From contig CBFDCQ010000067.1 in NCBI GenBank assembly GCA_965603355.1, positions 1 to 18,228 of the forward strand: a stretch of 18,228 bases of DNA, read 5' to 3'. The stretch comes from CBFDCQ01 sp965603355. GTDB lineage: Bacteria > Hydrogenedentota > CAZGCA01 > CBFDCQ01. Below the pieces are notes generated by a model that was not told the DNA's origin, did not search any database, and was given only the letters and a program-made list of their open reading frames with translations. The translations under genes were made by a program, and so were the position numbers. Positions 1-6,992 of this stretch are shown here, one piece after another. Numbering within the stretch: the stretch's first letter is position 1; each line of letters starts with the position of its first letter.

Positions 1-101
1 AGTTAATCACTCCGATAGCGATGGAGCAGGAGTTGCGGTTTGCGATTCGCGAGGGAGGCAGGACGATCGGCGCGGGCGTAGTCGCCGAGATCATTGAGTA
101 G
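1..101 (+). CDS. tuf: Elongation factor Tu, C-terminal end (partial)
   Basis: Only the last 32 codons and the TAG stop are present; the gene is cut by the window start. The reading frame from base 3 ends in MEQELRFAIREGGRTIGAGV followed by VAEIIE, the near-invariant C-terminus of bacterial EF-Tu domain 3. EF-Tu is the GTPase that delivers aminoacyl-tRNA to the ribosome in the cytoplasm. rpmG follows after 17 bp. The order tuf, rpmG, tRNA-Trp, secE, nusG is common in bacteria and supports the call. No GTPase motif can be checked because that part lies outside the window. Confidence 0.95.
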   Translation, partial: LITPIAMEQELRFAIREGGRTIGAGVVAEIIE

Positions 102-118
102 CGAGATGAGGCAGTAGC

Positions 119-268
119 GTGCGAGAGAACATACATCTTCAATGCACGGAGTGTAAGCGACGAAATTACACGAGCGCCAAGGATAAGAAGAAGTCTACCG
201 GGCGCCTTGAACTGAAGAAGTACTGCAAGTTCTGCAGAAAACATACGGTCCATCGCGAAGGCAGATAG
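119..268 (+). CDS. rpmG: 50S ribosomal protein L33
   Basis: A 49-residue basic protein of the large ribosomal subunit. It has the zinc-ribbon form of L33, with two CxxC pairs at about residues 9-12 (CTEC) and 36-39 (CKFC). It also has the family core RLELKKYC and the tail KHTVHRE. The start is GTG at 119, with a purine-rich stretch (TGAGGCAG) about 5 nt upstream. The ATG at 106 is in another frame and meets a stop after three codons. The gene sits between tuf and tRNA-Trp, as in many bacteria. The four-cysteine (C+) form implies zinc binding; organisms with several L33 copies often switch to a C- form under zinc limitation, but no second copy is visible here. Confidence 0.93.
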   Translation: MRENIHLQCTECKRRNYTSAKDKKKSTGRLELKKYCKFCRKHTVHREGR

Positions 269-284
269 AAACTCGCTGGGACGC

Positions 285-361
285 AGGCCTGTAGCTCTAA
301 CGGTCAGAGCACCGGACTCCAAATCCGGGGGATGTGGGTTCGAATCCCTCCAGGCCTGCCA
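285..361 (+). tRNA. trnW: tRNA-Trp (anticodon CCA), CCA end encoded
   Basis: A full cloverleaf can be drawn. The acceptor stem is AGGCCTG (285-291) with CAGGCCT (351-357). The D stem is GCTC/GAGC, with GG in the loop. The anticodon stem is CCGGA/TCCGG around loop CTCCAAA, giving anticodon CCA at 319-321. The T loop is TTCGAAT. Discriminator G is at 358 and an encoded CCA is at 359-361. Location just before secE is the classical place for tRNA-Trp. The T stem (334-338 with 346-350) has a U-U mismatch at its second pair; the E. coli tRNA has a G-U wobble there. Confidence 0.96.
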
Positions 362-402
362 ATTTGTGTGATTTCAGGCCACGATAGGATTAGGTTTAAA
401 TC

Positions 403-591
403 ATGTTCAAGAAGATCCGCGTTTTCCTGGAGCAGGTGCGCGCCGAGCTCAAGAGAGTGTCATGGCCAAAGAAGGAGGAGCTAACCCGCTCGACCTCAGT
501 GGTGATTGTCATGATCTTGATAACGGCCGTCATAATCGGGTTACTCGATCGCATATTCAATTTCGTAATATTGAGGGTTTTGGGGGTGTAA
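403..591 (+). CDS. secE: Preprotein translocase subunit SecE
   Basis: A 62-residue membrane protein of the single-span SecE type. An amphipathic, basic N-terminal part includes the family motif ELKRVSWPKKEEL (about residues 15-27). One hydrophobic segment follows (about residues 33-50) and then a short tail. SecE clamps the two halves of SecY in the SecYEG channel. The start ATG at 403 follows a purine-rich AGGATTAGG. It lies 41 bp after tRNA-Trp and 33 bp before nusG, the usual secE-nusG pairing. Confidence 0.93.
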   Translation: MFKKIRVFLEQVRAELKRVSWPKKEELTRSTSVVIVMILITAVIIGLLDRIFNFVILRVLGV

Positions 592-624
592 CGGCTCCCA
601 TAACGCACGCAACGGAGAGGTAAA

Positions 625-1158
625 TTGGCGGAAAAAAAGTGGTATGCCGTTCACGCGCATTCTGGTCAGGAGAATAAGGTCAAGGAGAATCTCGAAAAGA
701 CCATTGAGCGTGAGAAGCTGCACGACATGATCGGTGAGATACTCGTGCCTTCGGAGCAAGTGGCCGAGGTAAGAGCTGGCCAGAGAAGGGTCACGACGAG
801 GAAGTTCTTCCCGGGATATGTGCTGGTAAACATGGTGGTGAATGAGAAGACATGGTTCATCGTCAAGAACACTCCCGGGGTCAGCGGGTTTATTTCTGCG
901 GGGAAACGGCCTGTACCGGTTGGTGCTGAAGAAATAGAGAGCATTATGGAGCAGCTCAAGGGCGAAGAAGAGAAACCGAAACCGAAGGTGCTGTTCCAGC
1001 AGGGAGAGTTGGTGAAGATTGTTGAGGGGCCGTTCTCCAACTTTCTGGGTACCGTAGACGAGGTGAACCCGGAGCGCGGCAGAGTTAAAGTCCTGGTCAA
1101 GATCTTCGAGAGGATGACCAGCGTTGAGCTGGAGTTCTGGCAGATCGAAAAGGGATAA
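625..1158 (+). CDS. nusG: Transcription termination/antitermination protein NusG
   Basis: 177 residues, the normal length. The NGN domain covers about residues 1-95: it starts KWYAVHAHSGQE and contains RKFFPGYVLVNM and the TPGVSGFI segment. The KOW domain is about residues 120-177, with VKIVEGPFSNFLGTVDEV. NusG binds RNA polymerase, acts on pausing and Rho termination, and links polymerase to the ribosome. The start is an unusual TTG at 625, preceded by GGAGAGG at 614-620; no ATG or GTG in frame nearby fits. It lies between secE and rplK, as is standard. Confidence 0.96.
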   Translation: MAEKKWYAVHAHSGQENKVKENLEKTIEREKLHDMIGEILVPSEQVAEVRAGQRRVTTRKFFPGYVLVNMVVNEKTWFIVKNTPGVSGFISAGKRPVPVGAEEIESIMEQLKGEEEKPKPKVLFQQGELVKIVEGPFSNFLGTVDEVNPERGRVKVLVKIFERMTSVELEFWQIEKG

Positions 1159-1176
1159 AGTGAGGGTGCATCAGTA

Positions 1177-1605
1177 ATGGCGAAGAAGAAGGCGATAGCT
1201 AAGGTGAAACTCCAAGTACCTGCGGGTCAGGCGAACCCGGCTCCTCCGGTAGGACCTGCGCTTGGTCAGCACGGTGTGAACATCATGGAGTTCTGCAAGG
1301 CGTACAACGAGAAGACCAAAGATAAGCAGGGCTACATCATACCGGCTGTAGTGACGATTTATGAGGACAGGACGTTCACCTTCATCACTAAGACGCCGCC
1401 GGCAGCGGATTTGCTTAAACGGGCGGCGGAGATCGCGAAGGCGTCGGGCGAACCTAACCTCAACAAGGTGGCCTCTGTGACACGTGCGCAGGTCGAGGAG
1501 ATTGCGAAGATGAAGATGCCGAACCTCAACGCATCGTCGTTGGAGACGGCTATGAGGATGATCGCCGGCACTGCGCGAAGTATGGGAATCGAAATCGAGG
1601 GCTGA
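1177..1605 (+). CDS. rplK: 50S ribosomal protein L11
   Basis: 142 residues, full length. The N-terminal domain contains LQVPAGQANPAPPVGPALGQ (about residues 12-31) and HGVNIMEFCKAYNEKT. The C-terminal rRNA-binding domain carries the TPPAADLLKRAA region, and the protein ends in GTARSMGIEIEG. L11 forms the base of the L7/L12 stalk in the GTPase-associated centre, with 23S rRNA. Start ATG at 1177 follows GTGAGGG. The gap to rplA is 12 bp, so the two are co-transcribed. Confidence 0.97.
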   Translation: MAKKKAIAKVKLQVPAGQANPAPPVGPALGQHGVNIMEFCKAYNEKTKDKQGYIIPAVVTIYEDRTFTFITKTPPAADLLKRAAEIAKASGEPNLNKVASVTRAQVEEIAKMKMPNLNASSLETAMRMIAGTARSMGIEIEG

Positions 1606-1617
1606 TGAGAGGTTCAG

Positions 1618-2331
1618 ATGGCAGTCAACCGAGGTAAACGATACAAGATGGCGGCCGATAGTGTCGACCGGAACAAGAGTTACACGGTCGAAGAGGCTGT
1701 GGAGTTGGTGAGGAAGGGTGCGACCGCAAAGTTCGATGAGAGTGTTGAGCTGGCGTTCAAATTGGGCGTGGATCCGCGTCAAGCGGACCAGATGGTCAGA
1801 GGTACTGTGGCGCTGCCGTATGGGACCGGCAAGAGCGTGAACGTGCTGGTGTTCGCCAAGGGCGAGAAAGTGCGGGAGGCGGAGGAGGCCGGCGCGGACG
1901 TTGTTGGGGGCGAAGAGCTCATCGAAAAGATCCAGTCGGGCTGGATGGATTTTGACGTCGCGGTGGCCACGCCGGACATGATGGGCGTTGTCGGTAAACT
2001 TGGGCGGGTTCTCGGTCCGAAAGGGTTGATGCCCAGTCCCAAGAGCGGGACTGTGACGTTTGATGTCGCCCCGGCCATCAAGCAGATCAAGGCCGGAAAG
2101 ATCGAGTACCGCGTTGACAAGAGTGCCAACATTCACGTGCCGGTTGGCAAGGTCTCGTTCAGCAGCGACCAGATCGCGGAGAACGCGCTCAGCGTCATCG
2201 AGAGCATCATGAGGGCGAAGCCTGCTTCGGCAAAGGGAACATACTTGCGAAGTGTCAGTATGAGCAGCACGATGGGACCCGGGTTGCGGCTCGACGCGGT
2301 GGTGCTCGCCAACCGGTTTGTGCGGAAGTGA
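1618..2331 (+). CDS. rplA: 50S ribosomal protein L1
   Basis: 237 residues, normal length. Family landmarks are KFDESVELAFKLGVDPRQAD (about residues 39-58), the GTGKSVNVLVFAKG segment, GRVLGPKGLMPSPKSGTV near residues 129-146, and GKIEYRVDKSANIHVPVGK. L1 builds the mobile L1 stalk at the E site and in many bacteria represses its own rplK-rplA mRNA. Start ATG at 1618 follows GAGAGG. The next gene is not rplJ: a terminator-like hairpin and then metK follow. Confidence 0.97.
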   Translation: MAVNRGKRYKMAADSVDRNKSYTVEEAVELVRKGATAKFDESVELAFKLGVDPRQADQMVRGTVALPYGTGKSVNVLVFAKGEKVREAEEAGADVVGGEELIEKIQSGWMDFDVAVATPDMMGVVGKLGRVLGPKGLMPSPKSGTVTFDVAPAIKQIKAGKIEYRVDKSANIHVPVGKVSFSSDQIAENALSVIESIMRAKPASAKGTYLRSVSMSSTMGPGLRLDAVVLANRFVRK

Positions 2332-2353
2332 AGTTCCTCGTCCGATGCAAAGT

Positions 2354-2390
2354 CTCCACCGGATTTGCGCAATAGTGTGGAGTTTGTTTT
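2354..2390 (+). terminator. Terminator-like hairpin after rplA
   Basis: CTCCAC (2354-2359) pairs with GTGGAG (2377-2382). The loop holds the small palindrome TTGCGCAA, and the hairpin is followed directly by TTTGTTTT. The stem is only 6 bp, so strength is uncertain. Its place 22 bp after the rplA stop fits the end of the ribosomal protein transcript. Confidence 0.6.
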
Positions 2391-2463
2391 CGTTACGGAC
2401 TGGTTGTGAACTGTTGATGGGGGGAGTATCCCGGCCGAGAAACGGCTCATAAAGGCAAGGAAA

Positions 2464-3660
2464 ATGGAGGAAATGAGACGGCTTTTTACTTCTGAATCAG
2501 TTACTGAAGGTCATCCGGACAAGGTTGCGGACCAGATTTCGGACGCGATTGTGGATGCGGTGTACGAGCAGGACACGGCGGGGCGGGTTGCCTGTGAGAC
2601 CCTGGTCACGTCGGAGCTTACTGAAGACTCCGCACGGGGCGTCGTGATTGTAGCCGGTGAGATAACAACAACGGCTAAGATAGACATACCGGAAATTGTC
2701 CGCGAGGTGATCCGTAACGTCGGATATACGGATAGAGCCGACGGTTTCAGTCACGACAACTGCGAGATCAAGACGTACATCAGAAAACAGTCGCCGGACA
2801 TTTCTCTGGGAGTGACTGCTACGACGGATCACGAGCAGGGCGCCGGTGATCAGGGGATGATGTTCGGGTACGCGACCGATGAGACGGAAGAGCTGATGCC
2901 TCTTCCGATCGTTCTCGCTCACGCCCTTACGAGAAGACTGGCAGAGGTGAGGAAGGACGGTACGGTATCGTTCCTGAGGCCCGACGGCAAGGCACAGGTC
3001 ACTGTCGAGTACGTCGACAGAGTTCCGAAGAGAGTTGTCAACGTGTTGGTTTCGAGCCACCACTCTCCCGAGATCAAGGATATGAAGGTTGTAGAGGAAG
3101 CCATCACCGAGCATGTTATCCTGAAAGTGATTCCAGGCAACCTCATGGACAAGGAGACCGAACCGTTCTTGGTGAATCCGACCGGCCGGTTCGAATTGGG
3201 CGGCCCGAGAGCCGATAGCGGGGTAACCGGGCGCAAGATCATCGTTGACTCGTACGGCGGTAAAGGAAGCCATGGCGGCGGGTGTTTCTCGGGCAAGGAC
3301 CCGACGAAGGTGGATCGGTCGAGCACGTACATGGCAAGGCACGTGGCGAAGAACATAGTTGCCGCCGGGCTGGCCAAAGAGTGCGAGGTGCAGATCGCGT
3401 ACGCCATCGGAAAGGCGCGTCCCGTGAGCGTCATGGTCGACACGTTCGGTACCGGTCGCATATCGGAGAATGACATTTCGAGGATAGTGAGTGAGGTGTT
3501 CGACCTCAGGCCGGCGCATATCATCGAGCATTTGCAGCTCAGGAGGCCGATATATACAAAGACGGCCGCCTATGGACATTTCGGTCGTGAGGACGATCCG
3601 GACTTCACCTGGGAGTTGAGAGACCACGCCGATGAGCTTCGCAAGATGGCGAAGCTGTAG
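2464..3660 (+). CDS. metK: S-adenosylmethionine synthetase
   Basis: 398 residues, full-length bacterial MetK. It makes S-adenosylmethionine from methionine and ATP. Visible motifs are EGHPDKVADQISDA (residues 15-28), the ATP-binding GAGDQG (126-131), and the P-loop-like GGGCFSGKDPTKVDRS (271-286), where Cys274 replaces the usual Ala. The start ATG at 2464 has AAAGG 8 nt upstream. ATG 2473 is possible but lies only 2 nt after GGAGG. No known SAM riboswitch is recognised in the 132 bp upstream, although a GCCG-AGAAA-CGGC hairpin occurs there. ahcY follows after 15 bp, so synthesis of the methyl donor and removal of its product are coupled. Confidence 0.97.
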   Translation: MEEMRRLFTSESVTEGHPDKVADQISDAIVDAVYEQDTAGRVACETLVTSELTEDSARGVVIVAGEITTTAKIDIPEIVREVIRNVGYTDRADGFSHDNCEIKTYIRKQSPDISLGVTATTDHEQGAGDQGMMFGYATDETEELMPLPIVLAHALTRRLAEVRKDGTVSFLRPDGKAQVTVEYVDRVPKRVVNVLVSSHHSPEIKDMKVVEEAITEHVILKVIPGNLMDKETEPFLVNPTGRFELGGPRADSGVTGRKIIVDSYGGKGSHGGGCFSGKDPTKVDRSSTYMARHVAKNIVAAGLAKECEVQIAYAIGKARPVSVMVDTFGTGRISENDISRIVSEVFDLRPAHIIEHLQLRRPIYTKTAAYGHFGREDDPDFTWELRDHADELRKMAKL

Positions 3661-3675
3661 AAAGGGACATTTGAG

Positions 3676-4938
3676 ATGGATTTTGACGTAAAGGATGCGA
3701 GTCTGGCCCCGGAAGGCAAGCGTCGGATCGAGTGGGCCGACCGCGACATGCCGGTGCTCAGGGTCATCAGGGAGAGGTTTGAGAAAGAGAAGCCGCTGAA
3801 AGAGTTCAACATGTCGGCTTGTCTGCATATCACGGCCGAGACCGCTAACCTCGCCAGAGCGCTGCAGGCCGGCGGTGCTAACCTGGCGCTGTGCGCGTCC
3901 AATCCTCTTTCGACCCAGGACGACGTTTCGGCGTCGCTTGCGAAAGATTACGGGATCCCCGTTTTTGCCATAAAGGGTGAAGACACGGATACGTATTACA
4001 GCCATATTGAGTCTGCGTTGGCTCATGGTCCCAGTGTAACGATGGACGACGGTGCCGACCTGGTATCCGCGATACATACGGATCATACGGAGCTCATTCC
4101 CTCGATTATAGGTAGCATGGAGGAGACCACGACCGGAGTTATACGGCTGCGGGCGATGGAAAGAGACGGCGCTCTGAAGATACCTGTCATTGCGGTCAAC
4201 GATGCCGACACGAAACATCTGTTCGACAACCGGTACGGCACGGGCCAGTCAACGGTCGACGGCATCATACGCGCCACCGATATGCTTATCGCGGGCAAGA
4301 CGGTGGTCGCTGCCGGGTACGGCTGGTGCGGTCGCGGTTTCGCGTTGCGCGCCAAGGGCATGGGCGCTAACGTGATCGTTACGGAAGTCAGCCCGTTGCG
4401 TGCGCTGGAAGCCGCCATGGACGGTTTTCGCGTCATGTCCATGGAACAGGCGGCTAAAGAGGGCGACCTGTTCTGTACGCTGACCGGCGACGTGAGTGTG
4501 ATACGTGAGGAACACTTCCTGGCCATGAAGGACGGCGCTATACTGTGCAACTCCGGCCATTTCAATGTGGAGATCGACCTGAAGACTCTCGAGCGTATCT
4601 CAAAGGAGGTACGGAAGGGTGTCCGAAACTTCGTTGACGCGCACCTCCTTAAGAACGGTCGTACACTGTACGTCATAGCCGAGGGTCGCCTGGTCAACCT
4701 GTCCGCCGCGGAAGGGCATCCCGCATGCGTTATGGACATGAGCTTTGCGGTCCAGGCTCTCGCGACGGAGTACGTCGTGACACGGGACGGCAAGCTCGAA
4801 CCAAAGGTGTACAACGTCCCGAAAGAGATCGATGAGGCGGTCGCCAGGTTGAAGCTCGAATCCATGGGAGTTAAGATAGACTCCCTTACGGATGAACAAG
4901 CTCACTACCTCTCGTCATGGACCAGCGGTACGGCCTGA
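3676..4938 (+). CDS. ahcY: Adenosylhomocysteinase
   Basis: 420 residues. Splits S-adenosylhomocysteine into adenosine and homocysteine using bound NAD, relieving inhibition of methyltransferases. Motifs are NMSACLHITAETANLARAL near the N-terminus, CASNPLSTQDDVSASL, MDDGADLV, the Rossmann motif GYGWCG (residues 214-219) in AAGYGWCGRGFALRAKGMGA, and HFNVEID. It is the shorter form known from archaea, Thermotoga and some anaerobes: it ends YLSSWTSGTA and lacks the KPxxYRY-type tail of the long eukaryotic/proteobacterial form. Start ATG at 3676 follows AAAGGGA. It pairs with metK upstream; a possible homocysteine methyltransferase lies at 8834. Confidence 0.96.
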   Translation: MDFDVKDASLAPEGKRRIEWADRDMPVLRVIRERFEKEKPLKEFNMSACLHITAETANLARALQAGGANLALCASNPLSTQDDVSASLAKDYGIPVFAIKGEDTDTYYSHIESALAHGPSVTMDDGADLVSAIHTDHTELIPSIIGSMEETTTGVIRLRAMERDGALKIPVIAVNDADTKHLFDNRYGTGQSTVDGIIRATDMLIAGKTVVAAGYGWCGRGFALRAKGMGANVIVTEVSPLRALEAAMDGFRVMSMEQAAKEGDLFCTLTGDVSVIREEHFLAMKDGAILCNSGHFNVEIDLKTLERISKEVRKGVRNFVDAHLLKNGRTLYVIAEGRLVNLSAAEGHPACVMDMSFAVQALATEYVVTRDGKLEPKVYNVPKEIDEAVARLKLESMGVKIDSLTDEQAHYLSSWTSGTA

Positions 4939-4958
4939 GTCCGCCTTAATCGGGGTGG

Positions 4959-4978
4959 GACAGACATTCCTGTCTGTC
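4959..4978. repeat. Perfect 8-bp inverted repeat, TTCC loop
   Basis: GACAGACA (4959-4966) and TGTCTGTC (4971-4978) are exact reverse complements around TTCC. It lies 20 bp after the ahcY stop. No T tract follows, so a simple intrinsic terminator is unlikely. It resembles short dispersed palindromic repeats found in many bacterial genomes, but only one copy is in the window. Confidence 0.6.
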
Positions 4979-5006
4979 TGTGGCATGATCCCAACCTGTG
5001 ATACGC

Positions 5007-5030
5007 TCCTGTATACAGGATGAATCCTGT
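5007..5030. repeat. Two overlapping palindromes sharing one arm
   Basis: TCCTGTATACAGGA (5007-5020) is a perfect 14-bp palindrome. Its right half also pairs with the next segment: ACAGGAT (5015-5021) with ATCCTGT (5024-5030). The shared arm makes the two structures mutually exclusive. No gene overlaps convincingly. Confidence 0.6.
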
Positions 5031-5111
5031 GCCGCCGGGCAGCAAATACCACTCAGCTCCGCCGCATCTAGAAGCCACGCTGAAGCGCGCTTGCTTTCCC
5101 TCTGCCCGCAC

Positions 5112-5158
5112 CACCCCGGCTAAAGCCGGGTGCAAAGAGGAGCCCGCTGAAGCCGGGC
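5112..5158. repeat. REP-like GC-rich palindrome pair
   Basis: Two related hairpins stand in tandem. The first (5112-5132) has stem CCCGGC / GCCGGG around TAAA with a further CAC/GTG closing part. The second (5141-5158) pairs AGCCCG with CGGGCT around a CTGAAG core. Both share the theme CCGGCT-AA-GCCGGG and look like decayed copies of one REP-type unit. The whole stretch 4939-5300 holds such palindromes and no gene I can support. Confidence 0.6.
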
Positions 5159-5300
5159 TAACCGGCGCGACGAGGTTAGACCTTGCCCGCTCTTCCTGTG
5201 TTTCTCACAGTCCTTCTTTCAGCGGCACGGTACGCCCAAGACGATGGGTCTCCGCGTTTTCGCAAATGTCCGGATTCTGGCCATGGAATAGATTAGTGCG

Positions 5301-5320
5301 GGCTCGATCTGTCGCGAGCC
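5301..5320. promoter_or_regulatory. Inverted repeat next to the -35 element
   Basis: GGCTCG (5301-5306) and CGAGCC (5315-5320) flank an 8-bp centre and end 3 bp before the -35 hexamer of the cooC promoter. The place suits an operator for a dimeric regulator, or the end of an upstream transcript. No T tract follows. The function is inferred from position only. Confidence 0.4.
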
Positions 5321-5323
5321 TCG

Positions 5324-5352
5324 TTGACAACCGTCTGGTTCGGGGGTATAAT
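5324..5352 (+). promoter_or_regulatory. Consensus sigma-70 promoter of the cofactor operon
   Basis: TTGACA (5324-5329) and TATAAT (5347-5352) match both hexamers exactly with the optimal 17-bp spacer. This gives a 5' leader of about 75 nt before the cooC start at 5436. It is the only perfect consensus pair I noticed in the window and predicts strong housekeeping transcription unless a repressor acts. Confidence 0.88.
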
Positions 5353-5435
5353 CGCTTTCGAATGCGGAAGGATGTGGTGATGTCGGGTACCGCCTGCGTT
5401 TGTCCAAATATGAGTCAGTCCAAGGATACATTGCG

Positions 5436-6212
5436 ATGAAGATTGCAGTTAGTGGGAAAGGTGGTGCGGGCAAGACCACTCTTGCCGGTGTGATGGCGCG
5501 TCTGCTGGCCGAGCAGGGCAAAAAGGTTCTGGCGATAGACGCCGATCCGGACGCTAATCTGGCGTCCGCGCTCGGGTTCCCGCGGGAGTTGGCCGCCGAG
5601 ATCGTGCCTCTGGCGGACCTGAAGGAGCTGATCCGCGAGCGCACCGGCGCAAAACCGGGGTATGGTTCCATCTTTAAAATGAACCCCGACGTTGACGACA
5701 TACCGGACAAGTACTCCCGCACATACAATGATATCAGACTGCTCCTGATGGGCGGCATCCAGACGGGTGGCAGCGGATGTTTATGCCCGGAGAGTGTTGT
5801 GCTGAAACGTGTTATGGAAGACGTCCTCATATATCGCGATGACGCGGTCGTAATGGACATGGAGGCCGGACTGGAACACCTCGGCAGGGCCACGGCCCAG
5901 TCGGTGGAGACGCTCATCGTCGTCGTTGAGCCGGGTCAGCGCTCTGTGGGTACCGCCGAAGCTGTCAAGCGGCTCGCTGTGGATATTGGACTCAAATCGG
6001 TCAAGGTCGTCGCGAACAAGGTGCAGAGCGACGAGGACACGCGGTTCATTGAGAGCGCTTTTGGCGCAGACGAGCTTCTGGGGGCGATAAGCTACGACCC
6101 GAAGATACTGGAAGCTGACAGGAGCGGCGTCAGCCCTCTTGACAATGATGGCGAGCAGCTGAGGGAAGAGGTCGGTCGGATTCTGGACGCCCTTGGCGGC
6201 GCCGGCGGTTAG
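5436..6212 (+). CDS. cooC: CooC-type nickel-insertion ATPase, first copy
   Basis: 258 residues of the MinD/CooC branch of SIMIBI P-loop ATPases. The deviant Walker A GKGGAGKTT is at residues 7-15. AIDADPDANLASALG follows. The CxC metal-binding pair is Cys115-Leu-Cys117, close to the positions known in characterised CooC, and the switch region MDMEAGLEHLGR comes next. Family members dimerise through the CxC pair, bind nickel, and mature CO dehydrogenase (CooC) or acetyl-CoA synthase (AcsF). Start ATG at 5436 has AAGGA 9 nt upstream and puts the P-loop at the N-terminus. A TTG at 5400 would add 12 unlikely residues. It is first in the operon and 10 bp from a second homologue. No CODH gene is nearby, so the target is inferred. 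Confidence 0.88.
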   Translation: MKIAVSGKGGAGKTTLAGVMARLLAEQGKKVLAIDADPDANLASALGFPRELAAEIVPLADLKELIRERTGAKPGYGSIFKMNPDVDDIPDKYSRTYNDIRLLLMGGIQTGGSGCLCPESVVLKRVMEDVLIYRDDAVVMDMEAGLEHLGRATAQSVETLIVVVEPGQRSVGTAEAVKRLAVDIGLKSVKVVANKVQSDEDTRFIESAFGADELLGAISYDPKILEADRSGVSPLDNDGEQLREEVGRILDALGGAGG

Positions 6213-6222
6213 GTGTGGAAAG

Positions 6223-6978
6223 ATGGGAAAAACGATTGCAGTAGCGGGTAAGGGGGGTGTCGGCAAGACCTCCGTTGCCGCGTTGCTCATAAAGCATCTG
6301 AGGGATAAGGGATCAGTGCCTATCTTGGCGATAGACGCCGATCCTAACTCGAACCTCAACGAGTCGCTCGGCCTAAAGGTCGAACAGACGCTCGGGGGGA
6401 TCACTGAGGAGATGCTCGAGGGGAAGGACAATATGCCGCCCGGCATGTCCAAACCGGACCTGCTTACGATGAAGGCCAACCAGTGTATCGTTGAGACGAA
6501 AGGGTTGGACCTGCTGGCTATGGGCAGACCTGAAGGCCCGCGCTGTTATTGCTTTGCCAACAGCATACTTCGTGACGTGATCAACATGATCGGCGACCAG
6601 TACCCGTACCTGGTGATCGATAACGAGGCGGGCTTGGAGCATCTGAGCCGGCGTGTGATGAGAACGATAGACTTGATGCTGGTCGTCACGGACCCGACGG
6701 TGCGCGGGATGTCGGCCGTACGCAGGATACGTGAGCTTGTGGACGAGCTGGGGATCAACGTCTCCGAGATGAGACTGATCGTCAACCGGGTCCGAAATGG
6801 CGTTCCGCCTCGCGTGCAGGAACTGATCGGCGAGATCGGGATCGAGCTTGCCGGCACGGTCGCCGAAGACCAGGTCATCACAGACTGCGATAGCGAAGGC
6901 ACACCGCTTCTCGAGATAGACTCGGGTTCCCGGGCCGCAACTGAGGTCGCCGAGATAGCACAGGCCGTTGGCCTGTAG
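6223..6978 (+). CDS. cooC: CooC-type nickel-insertion ATPase, second copy
   Basis: 251 residues, same family as the preceding gene. Walker A is GKGGVGKTS at residues 9-17, followed by AIDADPNSNLNESLG. The CxC pair is Cys108-Tyr-Cys110 in GPRCYCFANSILRD, and the switch region is IDNEAGLEHLSRR. The copies differ clearly outside the motifs: this one has a longer acidic insert after residue 48 and a conserved-looking GMSKPDLLTMKANQ stretch. One may serve CODH (CooC) and the other ACS (AcsF), but the sequence alone does not tell which. Start ATG at 6223 follows GGAAAG, 10 bp after the upstream stop. fdhD follows after 14 bp. Confidence 0.88.
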   Translation: MGKTIAVAGKGGVGKTSVAALLIKHLRDKGSVPILAIDADPNSNLNESLGLKVEQTLGGITEEMLEGKDNMPPGMSKPDLLTMKANQCIVETKGLDLLAMGRPEGPRCYCFANSILRDVINMIGDQYPYLVIDNEAGLEHLSRRVMRTIDLMLVVTDPTVRGMSAVRRIRELVDELGINVSEMRLIVNRVRNGVPPRVQELIGEIGIELAGTVAEDQVITDCDSEGTPLLEIDSGSRAATEVAEIAQAVGL

Positions 6979-6992
6979 CGCGCTGGAGAACG

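Noticed and set aside
2391..2463. SAM riboswitch before metK
   Set aside because: The space is short and none of the SAM riboswitch cores I know can be traced; only a small GCCG/CGGC hairpin is present.
2497..4218. 573-codon reverse-strand frame opposite metK and ahcY
   Set aside because: It is an antisense shadow of two certain genes in high-GC DNA; the sequence is Arg/His/Leu-rich with no family features.
4959..5158. CRISPR array
   Set aside because: The repeats differ from one another, are not evenly spaced and no cas gene is present.
5020..5439. 139-codon forward frame before cooC
   Set aside because: It runs through the palindrome cluster and the consensus promoter into the cooC start, has no ribosome site and gives an Arg/Ser/Pro-rich sequence of no recognisable family.
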